This document shows, one piece after another, positions 16,737 to 23,426 of a stretch of 64,000 nucleotides of DNA. Position 1 is the first letter of the stretch. Every line of letters begins with the position of its first letter. The stretch covers positions 88,463 to 152,462 of the forward strand of contig JAZQIM010000011.1 in assembly GCA_045541115.1 (NCBI GenBank). The letters run 5' to 3'. Source of the DNA: Aphodoplasma sp045541115 (GTDB taxonomy: Bacteria; Bacillota; Clostridia; UBA1381; UMGS1253). Both the position numbers and the translations under genes were made by a program. The notes under the pieces were generated by a model. It was given only the letters and a program-made list of their open reading frames with translations, was not told where the DNA came from and searched no databases.

Positions 16737-16970
16737 ATGAAGAAAGTACAAATTTCAAGAGAGCTTTTTCTAAATCTGATTCGCTATCATTTTGCAGAAA
16801 TGTATGAGCTTGAGGAAGATATAAAAAATGAGCTTGAAAACAAATTAAATTTAATGGTAATGCGTGAGTATTACACCACATATAAAACTGCTCCCACAGA
16901 GCAGGAGCGTGAGGAAGCACGCAAAAAATATCTCGATGAAAGAGGTGTACCTGAGAGCTTCAGGTGGTGA
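16737..16970 (+). CDS. Small helical protein of unknown function in the mobilization module
   Basis: A 77-residue charged, mainly helical protein (ISRELFLNLIRYHFAEMYELEEDIKNELENKL at the start, EREEARKKYLDERGVPESFRW at the end). Small proteins of this type recur just upstream of oriT and relaxase genes in Firmicutes elements. ATG 16737 follows aggatat, a weak ribosome site. I recognise no domain and assign no function. Confidence 0.65.
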   Translation: MKKVQISRELFLNLIRYHFAEMYELEEDIKNELENKLNLMVMREYYTTYKTAPTEQEREEARKKYLDERGVPESFRW

Positions 16971-16990
16971 TTCCTCTTTAAGAGATATTT

Positions 16991-17013
16991 ACGGGAATGT
17001 GCCACATTCCCGT
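16991..17013. repeat. 23-base palindrome, left copy
   Basis: Perfect inverted repeat acgggaatgtg / cacattcccgt around a single C. A second copy with compensating changes lies at 18498-18520, just after the relaxase gene. Confidence 0.85.
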
Positions 17014-17246
17014 GTAGGCAATTAAGGAACGAAAGTGACGGATTGCAGATAGGTGAGAACGAGAAAATTTTGAGCGTTCTCCACCATTGCAGACGGCGGA
17101 ATTTTTGTTGAAAAATATCTGCCGTTTGCGGTGTGTGTAGCCACAAGCAGCACACACTTCGGCGGTAGCCGAACAAGCCCTCTGCAAGAGCGCAAACAAT
17201 CGTAGATTGCCGCATTTTTGTTGGCTCTGCTGACAAAAGTGCATTT

Positions 17247-17271
17247 GCGTTACTTTTGACAAAAGTAACGC
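17247..17271. repeat. oriT-candidate hairpin
   Basis: Perfect 11-base inverted repeat gcgttactttt / aaaagtaacgc with a 3-base loop (gac), about 50 bases before the relaxase start. Hairpins of this kind precede relaxase genes at nick regions. Confidence 0.65.
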
Positions 17272-17321
17272 AAGAAAAATTACTATAAAAGAGTACCCAC
17301 TCTAACAGAATTGAGGTGAAA

Positions 17322-18476
17322 ATGAATATGCAAAGAACAATATCCATAATGACAGGTAAAGGCTCGGTTAATCATAATGACCGAAAATTTACGGCACAAA
17401 ATGTTGACAAGGAACGGACAAAAAATAATGTTGTGTACTGCAATGAAAACATCAGAACAGTATATCATAAATTATTTGATGATGCCGTAAAAAGATACAA
17501 TGCAAAACAAACTCGCTCGGATAGAATTATCAAAAATTATTATAAAAAGATAAGTCAAGAGAGCAAACAGGAAAAACCTTTTACGGAGATAATAATTCAA
17601 ATCGGCGATAAGGATAATATGGGTGCTGAAACGGAAAACGGACAACTTGCAAAGAAAATCCTTGACGACTATATGAAAGGCTTTCAAGAAAGAAATCCAA
17701 ACCTATATGTATTCTCTGCTCACTTACATATGGATGAAGCAACACCGCATTTACATATTGATTTTGTTCCGTTCACTACGGACAGCAAACGAGGACTTGA
17801 CACAAGGGTATCAATGAAAGGTGCATTAAAGCAGCAAGGGTTTAGCGGAACAGGTCGGAGTGATACGGAGCTTAATCAATGGCGTGATTCCGAAAAGGAA
17901 GTTTTATCAAAAATAATGCTTACACACGGCATTGAATGGGAGCAGAAAGGAACTCACGAAAAGCATAAATCCGTTAGCGAATTTAAGAGAGATAAGCTCA
18001 TAGAGGAAGTCGAAAATCTGCAAGAACAAAAGAAAGACTTGTTGCAAACAATGTCAGCATATAAGCAGGCAGAAGAATATGCACATCTTACAGTACAAAA
18101 AATCAAAAACAATGACGATTTTGATATACCGGAGCCTCCGTCATTGATGACGGCAAAGACATATAAAACAAAATTTATAGAGCCGTTCATAAAGCGTATT
18201 ATGAAAATAATTGAAAACCTTGCAAGGCGGTGTTATAGGGCGGAAAAACTTGCTGAACAGGCAGAAGCAAAAATCAGACCGTTAGAACAGAAAAATAAAG
18301 AGCTTGAAAATCGGCTGTGGTATAAAAATATGGCACTATCAAAAGCAGAGGTTAAGGTCAGAGATTTTGACAGAATACGAAATCATTTCGGCAAAGAAAC
18401 AATAAACCAATGGCTGAAAGAAATAACAAGGCTTGGCAAAAACAGAAGTAAAAGCAGCAAGGAAATTGAAAGATAA
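17322..18476 (+). CDS. mobV: MobV-family relaxase (plasmid recombination/mobilization enzyme)
   Basis: A ~384-residue relaxase of the Pre/Mob (MobV) family, which nicks oriT and pilots the strand to a recipient. The metal-binding and catalytic signature HLHMDEATPHLHIDFVPF lies near residue 135-152, preceded by a conserved Asn/Arg-rich N-terminus. The C-terminal third is a coiled coil (KLIEEVENLQEQKKDLLQTMSAYKQAEEY and later). Starts at 17322 or 17328 are both possible; a GTG at 17316 lies inside the gaggtg ribosome site. It is flanked by two covarying palindromes. No coupling protein or secretion genes accompany it. Confidence 0.93.
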   Translation: MNMQRTISIMTGKGSVNHNDRKFTAQNVDKERTKNNVVYCNENIRTVYHKLFDDAVKRYNAKQTRSDRIIKNYYKKISQESKQEKPFTEIIIQIGDKDNMGAETENGQLAKKILDDYMKGFQERNPNLYVFSAHLHMDEATPHLHIDFVPFTTDSKRGLDTRVSMKGALKQQGFSGTGRSDTELNQWRDSEKEVLSKIMLTHGIEWEQKGTHEKHKSVSEFKRDKLIEEVENLQEQKKDLLQTMSAYKQAEEYAHLTVQKIKNNDDFDIPEPPSLMTAKTYKTKFIEPFIKRIMKIIENLARRCYRAEKLAEQAEAKIRPLEQKNKELENRLWYKNMALSKAEVKVRDFDRIRNHFGKETINQWLKEITRLGKNRSKSSKEIER

Positions 18477-18497
18477 AATATCCCTTTAATCACTGGT

Positions 18498-18520
18498 ACA
18501 GGAATGTGCCACATTCCTGT
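18498..18520. repeat. 23-base palindrome, right copy
   Basis: Perfect inverted repeat acaggaatgtg / cacattcctgt around one C. It differs from the left copy (16991-17013) at one stem pair, and both arms changed together. Confidence 0.85.
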
Positions 18521-18578
18521 GTGGGTGGTTAGCATAATAAAAATGACAAAACATTATAAAATTTATATATTCTAACTA

Positions 18579-18607
18579 TTGATTTTTGGAGTAATATGTA
18601 GTATAAT
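18579..18607 (+). promoter_or_regulatory. Promoter of the ABC-F resistance gene leader
   Basis: TTGATT (18579-18584), a 17-base spacer and TATAAT (18602-18607). Transcription would start near 18614, about 345 bases before the ABC-F start codon, leaving a long regulated leader. Confidence 0.75.
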
Positions 18608-18633
18608 TTAAGAAAAGATTTGGAGGCGGACAA

Positions 18634-18654
18634 ATGATTAACTTTTCTTGCTAA
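18634..18654 (+). CDS. Leader peptide MINFSC
   Basis: A six-codon reading frame (Met-Ile-Asn-Phe-Ser-Cys, stop taa) with a good ribosome site (tggagg at 18621-18626, 7 bases before ATG). It lies between the leader promoter and the internal terminator. Short leader peptides on which antibiotic-blocked ribosomes stall control several ABC-F resistance genes. Confidence 0.6.
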   Translation: MINFSC

Positions 18655-18760
18655 TTTATGTTTAACATTATAGGGCTAAAGAGCCGTTATTTTGTTTTCG
18701 TGAAAGCAGGAAAGCTATATCTATAACTCCGCTGTATAAATAATATTATACTGTTTATTT

Positions 18761-18799
18761 GAGTCATAGGAAAATGCTTTCTTATGGCTCTTTTCTTTT
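18761..18799 (+). terminator. Attenuator terminator in the ABC-F leader
   Basis: Thirteen-base stem gagtcataggaaa / tttcttatggctc (two wobble pairs) with loop atgc, followed by ttttctttt. It stands before, not after, the gene. Upstream gagccgttat near 18680 can pair with the right arm (atggctc), offering an alternative antiterminator fold. Confidence 0.75.
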
Positions 18800-18817
18800 G
18801 CATTGGGAGGTGTTTTA

Positions 18818-18910
18818 ATGAACGATAAAATATCTATTACACATATTTATCTTCAAGCAAGGTTGATTTGTTTTGGCAGTGGTTGCTTGAAGTATCATTA
18901 CTGCCGGTAA
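18818..18910 (+). CDS. Second upstream reading frame, 30 residues
   Basis: A 30-codon frame (starting MNDKISITHIYLQARL) with a strong gggagg ribosome site, ending 47 bases before the ABC-F start. It contains a perfect 10-base inverted repeat (cttcaagcaa 18851-18860 / ttgcttgaag 18883-18892) that could fold over it. It may be a second leader peptide controlling translation or a decayed gene start. I do not recognise the peptide. Confidence 0.45.
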   Translation: MNDKISITHIYLQARLICFGSGCLKYHYCR

Positions 18911-18957
18911 TATCAACTCAAAACATTTGGAAATACAGTTTTAGAGGAGTGATAATA

Positions 18958-20436
18958 ATGTCTTTAATAAATGTAAAAGATTTAACTTTTGCTTATGACG
19001 GAAGTTATGAGAATGTATTTGAAAACACAAGTTTTCAGATTGATACAGATTGGAAATTAGGTTTTGTTGGCAGAAACGGCAGAGGTAAAACCACATTTCT
19101 GAATATTCTGTTGGGTAAATACAAATATAGCGGAAATATAACTGCATCTGTTAGCTTTGAATATTTCCCGTATGAAGTTGAGGATAAAACCAAAAACACA
19201 ATAGAAATTTTCTATGATATTTGCCCTAATTGCGAGGATTGGGAATTTATGCGTGAAATATCTTTGCTCGAAGTTGATTTTGATGTTTTATACAGACCTT
19301 TTTTCACACTATCAAACGGAGAGCAGACGAAGGTTTTACTTGCAGCACTATTTCTTGTTTCAAACAGCTTCTTGCTTATAGATGAGCCTACAAATCATTT
19401 AGACGAAAATGCGAGAAAAATTGTAGGCGATTATCTATGCAGAAAAAAGGGGTTTATATTAGTTTCGCATGACAGAAAATTGCTCGATACTTGCACAGAC
19501 CATATTTTATCTGTAAATAAAACAAATATAGAAGTACGAAAAGGCAATTTTTCTACTTGGTTTGAAAACAAAACCCTGCAAGATAATTTTGAAATGAATG
19601 AAAACAAAAAATTACAAAAAGAAATTTCAAAACTATCACAGGCGGCAAAGCGTAGTGCATCGTGGTCTGATATGGCAGAAATGAGCAAATACAATACTAA
19701 CAATTCCGGCTTAAAATTAGATAAGGGTTATGTAGGTCATAAGGCTGCTAAAGCAATGAAACGCTCAAAAAGCATTGAAGCAAGACAAGAAAAAGCTATT
19801 TCGGAAAAGTCAAAATTGTTACACAACATAGAGGAATACGAAGCACTTGCGTTAGCTCCTGCAATCTATACAAAAGATAGGCTGGCAGATGTAAGCAATC
19901 TTTCTTTATACTATGATAATAATAAAATTTGTGAAAATATCAGTTTTGAAATTAAAAATGGTGATAGGATTGCTTTATGCGGAAAAAACGGTTGCGGAAA
20001 ATCAAGTGTTTTGAAACTGCTATGTGGTGAAAAAATCAAATACACAGGTGATGTGTGTATAGGCAATGGGCTTAAATTTTCCTATGTTTCGCAAAACACC
20101 GATACATTACAGGGCAACCTTTCAGTGTTTGCAAAAAACAACGGAATTGATGAAAGCTTACTCAAAGCAATTTTGAGGAAACTCGACTTTTCAAGGGAAC
20201 AGTTTGACAAGGATATATCCGATTTCAGCAGCGGACAGAAAAAGAAAGTCTTGATTGCAAAAAGTTTATGTGAAAAGGCACATTTGTATATATGGGACGA
20301 ACCGTTAAACTTTATTGATATTTTTTCGAGAATACAAATCGAAAATGTGATTTTGGAGTATAAGCCAACGCTGATATTTGTCGAACACGATATTTCATTC
20401 AGAGAAAAAATCGCAACCAAAGTTGTAAATATGTAA
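18958..20436 (+). CDS. Lsa-family ABC-F ribosomal protection protein
   Basis: A 492-residue cytoplasmic protein with two ABC ATPase domains and no membrane part. Domain 1: Walker A GRNGRGKTTFLNIL (~38), signature LSNGEQTKVLLAALF (~118), Walker B FLLIDEPTNHLDENAR (~140). An Lys-rich inter-domain linker (~200-285, including WSDMAEMSKY and GHKAAKAMKRSK) precedes domain 2 (GKNGCGKSSVLKLL, SSGQKKKVLIAKSL, LYIWDEPLNFID). Wording and length match Lsa(A)-type proteins, which dislodge lincosamides, streptogramin A and pleuromutilins from the ribosome. ATG 18958 has an agaggag site; an in-frame ATG at 18868 lacks one. It is the only cargo gene of the element. Confidence 0.92.
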   Translation: MSLINVKDLTFAYDGSYENVFENTSFQIDTDWKLGFVGRNGRGKTTFLNILLGKYKYSGNITASVSFEYFPYEVEDKTKNTIEIFYDICPNCEDWEFMREISLLEVDFDVLYRPFFTLSNGEQTKVLLAALFLVSNSFLLIDEPTNHLDENARKIVGDYLCRKKGFILVSHDRKLLDTCTDHILSVNKTNIEVRKGNFSTWFENKTLQDNFEMNENKKLQKEISKLSQAAKRSASWSDMAEMSKYNTNNSGLKLDKGYVGHKAAKAMKRSKSIEARQEKAISEKSKLLHNIEEYEALALAPAIYTKDRLADVSNLSLYYDNNKICENISFEIKNGDRIALCGKNGCGKSSVLKLLCGEKIKYTGDVCIGNGLKFSYVSQNTDTLQGNLSVFAKNNGIDESLLKAILRKLDFSREQFDKDISDFSSGQKKKVLIAKSLCEKAHLYIWDEPLNFIDIFSRIQIENVILEYKPTLIFVEHDISFREKIATKVVNM

Positions 20437-20500
20437 CCGAAAAAATCGTGGTACAATTTGCTTAATGAGTAAAAGGTATCACGATTTTATTTGCATACTG

Positions 20501-20730
20501 TGTAACGCAATAGAAGCTCATTTTTGAGGCTTTGAATATAAAACCATTACCTTTATGTTTTTTGCATATTTTAACCGCATAAAATGAGCGTTTTTAACCT
20601 CTATTGCGTGACAAAAGTAGAACGATAGAAACCTATTTTTGAGGGTGGAAATATAAAATCCTTACCTTGTAAATTTTGGTTTTTGAAAACCGTATATAAA
20701 GGGCGATTTCGCACAGCTATTGTTCCACAT
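20501..20730. repeat. Two tandem ~105-115-bp hairpin-forming repeats near the right end
   Basis: Copy 1 (about 20503-20611) and copy 2 (about 20617-20730) share the core atttttgagg...ATATAAAA...TTACCTT. Each has inverted ends: cgcaatag (20506) with ctattgcg (20608), and gaacgatag with ctattgttc in copy 2. Copy 1 also pairs gctcatttt with aaaatgagc. The ends differ between copies while remaining able to pair. There is no gene here. Confidence 0.65.
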
Positions 20731-20826
20731 ACTAAGTTAAAAATTATGTAGGCAAAATTTATATAACTAATTTTTGCAAAAGCATTGATTTTATTGTGGC
20801 TTTGATGTATAATATGAACTGTCCAA

Positions 20827-20844
20827 TGGCAACAATATGGCAAC
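20827..20844 (+). promoter_or_regulatory. Right pair of TGGCAAC integrase arm-type sites
   Basis: TGGCAAC at 20827-20833 and 20838-20844, again with an 11-base period and the same orientation as the left pair. They lie about 100 bases inside attR. Confidence 0.6.
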
Positions 20845-20945
20845 AAAAAATCGGATAGTCCATAGGTTGTGGATAATACAGATAACTACAATACCTCGTG
20901 ATAAAATCTCTAAACAGAATTGTTTAAGATTTCTTTATCAGGAGC

Positions 20946-20955
20946 GAGTGGGAAT
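20946..20955 (+). repeat. attR core
   Basis: Second copy of gagtgggaat. It is followed by aatc, so the unoccupied chromosome would read gag tgg gaa taa, a normal guaA end. Confidence 0.9.
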
Positions 20956-20968
20956 AATCACGCAATCC

Positions 20969-20996
20969 AAAAGCCCTTATTTTAAGGGCTTTTTTG
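20969..20996 (+). terminator. Original guaA terminator, now right of the element
   Basis: Stem aagccctta / taagggctt with a T-rich tail, 14 bases after attR. It would follow guaA directly if the element were excised. Confidence 0.85.
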
Positions 20997-21013
20997 ATTG
21001 TCAAAATTTTTAT

Positions 21014-21042
21014 TTGATTTCTTGTAATCATATTGCTATAAT
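21014..21042 (+). promoter_or_regulatory. Promoter of the VanZ-like gene
   Basis: TTGATT (21014-21019), 17 bases, TATAAT (21037-21042), followed by a gaaggagg ribosome site before ATG 21080. Confidence 0.7.
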
Positions 21043-21079
21043 TTAAGTGTATAGTTCAATTATAGAAGGAGGCAAATAA

Positions 21080-21511
21080 ATGCAAGAAAAAAAGCGAGAT
21101 ATAGTTGTCTTTATTTCATACTGCATTTTTCTAATATGGCTTATAATTTTTAAGCTTAATTTTTCTTTATCGGAAATTCAAAAAGTCAGAGATATTTACA
21201 TAATTCCCTTTTATTTTAAAAATTTTAAGCTGCTTTTTATACCATTATTTGATGCAATTTTAAACTTCCTGGTTTTTGTTCCTTTTGGTGTACTTATTCA
21301 GAAAATTTTGAAAACAAAACTGTATCTAAAGATAATAATCACTTTTTTAGTAAGCTTATTTTTCGAAACTTTTCAATACGCACTTGCTATTGGAATATCT
21401 GATATTACCGACTTAATTACTAACACATTGGGCGGTGTTGTCGGAATATTGATTGAAAGTAAATATTCACTTACATACAAAGACATAATTCGATTTTTAA
21501 AATTAAAATAA
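21080..21511 (+). CDS. VanZ-like membrane protein
   Basis: A 143-residue protein with four membrane segments and the VanZ-family marks: N-terminal helix, NFLVFVPFGVLIQ (~72-84), FFETFQYALAIGISDITDLITNTLGGVVGI (~95-130). VanZ proteins contribute to low-level teicoplanin or lipoglycopeptide tolerance in some species, but most family members have no known role. It lies just outside the integrated element, so it belongs to the chromosome next to guaA. Confidence 0.85.
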   Translation: MQEKKRDIVVFISYCIFLIWLIIFKLNFSLSEIQKVRDIYIIPFYFKNFKLLFIPLFDAILNFLVFVPFGVLIQKILKTKLYLKIIITFLVSLFFETFQYALAIGISDITDLITNTLGGVVGILIESKYSLTYKDIIRFLKLK

Positions 21512-21551
21512 ACATTTTTTGCCAAATATTTGCATTATTTTCCAAAAATTG

Positions 21552-21580
21552 TTGACTAACCTTTATAATCATGTTAAAAT
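21552..21580 (+). promoter_or_regulatory. Promoter of the abrB-like gene
   Basis: TTGACT (21552-21557), 17 bases, TAAAAT (21575-21580). A small hairpin atcgctt/aagcgat followed by cttttttag (21596-21627) lies in the leader. Confidence 0.65.
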
Positions 21581-21646
21581 ATACTTGTAGATATCGCTTG
21601 ATACAAAGCGATGAAATCTTTTTTAGTATGAAGGGAGTTTTTTTCT

Positions 21647-21886
21647 ATGAAATCTACAGGTATATTAAGAAAAGTGGACGAGCTTGGAAGAATTGTGCTT
21701 CCGATAGAGCTTCGCCGCACATTTGACATTTCGGAAGGTGACAAACTTGAAATATATGTAGTCGACGATTCAATTATTCTTAAAAAACACGAGCCTTGCT
21801 GCACATTTTGCGCAGATACCACAGACCTGTTTGTTTTTAAAGGCAAAAACGTTTGCCCAAACTGCATAAAAGAACTTCAAAAATAG
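21647..21886 (+). CDS. abrB: AbrB/SpoVT-family transition-state regulator with C-terminal zinc ribbon
   Basis: A 79-residue DNA-binding protein. The swapped-hairpin AbrB fold covers residues 1-46 (GILRKVDELGRIVLPIELRRTFDISEGDKLEIYVVDDSIILKK). The C-terminal 30 residues carry two Cys pairs (CTFC and CPNC, spaced about 18) that would bind zinc; this extension is common in clostridial AbrB proteins. It likely represses post-exponential genes. It is monocistronic with a terminator behind it. Confidence 0.9.
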   Translation: MKSTGILRKVDELGRIVLPIELRRTFDISEGDKLEIYVVDDSIILKKHEPCCTFCADTTDLFVFKGKNVCPNCIKELQK

Positions 21887-21908
21887 ACAATACACCTTTG
21901 AACAATAT

Positions 21909-21939
21909 AAAAAGGAGATGCACCTGCATCTCCTTTTTT
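21909..21939. terminator. Terminator between abrB and the transporter gene
   Basis: Stem aaaaggagatgca / tgcatctcctttt with a short loop and flanking A and T runs, so it can serve both converging genes. Confidence 0.88.
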
Positions 21940-21948
21940 GCGTCTTCT

Positions 21949-23331
21949 TTAAAACATTACGATATAACCGTATATGAATATATACCCTATAATCAGCGGT
22001 AAAACGTAAGTAAGATATAATCTTGTCCATTTCGGAAATTTTTTTCCCTCGCCAATATTTGTTTCAGCCATAAAATTATCAAATCCCCAGCCATAGCGCG
22101 TCGTGCAAAACAGGCAGTATGCAAGTGCGCCGAGTGGCAAAAGGTTATTGCTCACAATAAAATCCTCAAAATCGAGTATAGTGCTTCCCGCTCCAAGTAT
22201 CTGGGCACTCTTCCACAAATTAAAGCCTAATATACATGGCAAGGAAAGTATCGTTATAAGTATGATGTTTATTATGATTGCCTTTTTTCTGCTCCAACCA
22301 AAGCTGTCATTAAAATATGCAATAATATTTTGGAAAATTGCAATTACGGTTGAGAGCGCCGCAAACGACATAAAGACAAAGAACATCGCGCCCCATATGT
22401 TACCGTATGGCATTGAGTTGAATACGTGCGGCAACGTTATAAATATAAGGCTCGGTCCCTGATTCGGCGCAACACCGTATGAAAAGCATGCAGGAAAAAT
22501 GATAAGTCCCGATACGAATGCCACAAGCGTGTCAAGAACCGTTATATACAACGCTTCACCATACAATGTTCGCTCATGGCTCTGATAACTTCCAAACACC
22601 GCCATAGAGCCGATTCCAACGCTTAATGTGAAAAAGGCTTGTCCCATAGCGGCAAAAACAACTTCCCCGATGCCCGCTTCGAGAAATCTGTTTAAATTAG
22701 GCTTTAAATAAAACGATATGCCTTGCGATGCCGATGGAAGTGTCAGCGAGCGCACACAAAGTACAATCATAATTGCAAGAAGAAATATCATCATAGTTTT
22801 TGTGATACGCTCAAGTCCGTTTTTTAGTCCAAGCGAGCATATACCAAAGCATATAACAATTACAAGCATACACCAAAAAAGCATCTGATAGGGATTTGCC
22901 GTCAGATTTGAAAATGCGGCAGATATCTGCTCCGAATTAACGCCGGACAATTCGCCACTTATCATTTTTGCGCAATATGCAAGCATCCACCCTGCAATTA
23001 CCGTATAAAACATCATCAATAAATAGTTTCCTGCTATACCGAAGTATCCGACTATATGCCACTTACTGCCCTTCGGCTCAAGAGCACGAAATGACTCCGT
23101 AGCACCTTTTCTGCTTGCACGGCCAACCGCAAACTCCATCGTGAGTATAGGAAGAGCCAATACCAAAAGGAAAATAAGATAAATCATTACAAATATAGCT
23201 CCGCCATACTGTCCGACAATGTACGGAAATCGCCACACATTTCCAAGTCCTATCGCACAGCCTGCAGATATCAGTATAAAAGAAAGTCTTGACGAAAAGC
23301 TTTCTCGGCCATTTGTTTCCTGTTTCTTCAT
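21949..23331 (-). CDS. Sodium-dependent symporter of the NSS/SNF family
   Basis: A 460-residue membrane protein with about 11-12 helices, of the neurotransmitter:sodium symporter family. The N-terminal sodium-site signature SAGCAIGLGNVWRFPY is clear, as are YFGIAGNYLLMMFYTVIAGW and the unwound helix 6 region AMGQAFFTLSVGIGSMAVFGSY. Bacterial members import amino acids such as tyrosine, tryptophan or alanine; the substrate here is not predictable. The ATG at 23331 is preferred because aaagga is 9 bases upstream; an ATG at 23340 abuts that site. The leader contains a long stem-loop. Confidence 0.93.
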   Translation of the reverse strand: MKKQETNGRESFSSRLSFILISAGCAIGLGNVWRFPYIVGQYGGAIFVMIYLIFLLVLALPILTMEFAVGRASRKGATESFRALEPKGSKWHIVGYFGIAGNYLLMMFYTVIAGWMLAYCAKMISGELSGVNSEQISAAFSNLTANPYQMLFWCMLVIVICFGICSLGLKNGLERITKTMMIFLLAIMIVLCVRSLTLPSASQGISFYLKPNLNRFLEAGIGEVVFAAMGQAFFTLSVGIGSMAVFGSYQSHERTLYGEALYITVLDTLVAFVSGLIIFPACFSYGVAPNQGPSLIFITLPHVFNSMPYGNIWGAMFFVFMSFAALSTVIAIFQNIIAYFNDSFGWSRKKAIIINIILITILSLPCILGFNLWKSAQILGAGSTILDFEDFIVSNNLLPLGALAYCLFCTTRYGWGFDNFMAETNIGEGKKFPKWTRLYLTYVLPLIIGYIFIYGYIVMF

Positions 23332-23365
23332 AATAATCATTCCTTTATATTTTTCATAAAATAGT

Positions 23366-23417
23366 ATTGCCGTACAGAAATCCTTTTAGACACGACTACT
23401 CCTTTCTATACGGCAAT
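23366..23417 (-). other. Long stem-loop between spoIIIE and the symporter gene
   Basis: Fifteen paired bases (attgccgtacagaaa 23366-23380 / tttctatacggcaat 23403-23417) around a 22-base loop. Pairing is perfect with one G-U only if read from the minus strand, so it acts as minus-strand RNA. It has no T run, so it may be a structured 5' leader or an mRNA end. Confidence 0.6.
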
Positions 23418-23426
23418 AATTTTATT

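Larger units (their letters stand above)
16971..17321 (+). other. Non-coding oriT-like region upstream of the relaxase
   Basis: About 350 bases without a gene, full of inverted repeats: a 23-base palindrome at 16991-17013, a ggtgagaacg/cgttctccacc pair near 17053-17087, gtgtgtg/cacacac near 17132-17155, ttcggc/gccgaa near 17158-17173 and a 25-base hairpin at 17247-17271. This concentration directly before a MobV relaxase gene is what an origin of transfer looks like. The nick site cannot be fixed by eye. Confidence 0.6.
12958..20955 (+). mobile_element. Integrative mobilizable element inserted in the 3' end of guaA
   Basis: An 8.0-kb insertion bounded by the 10-base direct repeat gagtgggaat (12958-12967 and 20946-20955). 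The guaA 3' end is a well-known integration site for elements with tyrosine integrases. Gene order: repressor (leftward), then rightward xis, int, MobC-like, helicase-like ATPase, small ORF, oriT-like region, MobV relaxase, attenuator leader and Lsa-type ABC-F. It has no conjugation (type IV secretion) genes, so it should need a helper for transfer. The original guaA terminator lies just outside the right end. Confidence 0.92.

Noticed and set aside
20837..21046. A 69-codon frame spanning the attR junction.
   Set aside because: It crosses the attachment core and a terminator hairpin and has no ribosome site.
21596..21627. A small hairpin with T tract in the abrB leader as an attenuator.
   Set aside because: The stem is only seven pairs and the T tract is offset by five bases; too weak to call a terminator.
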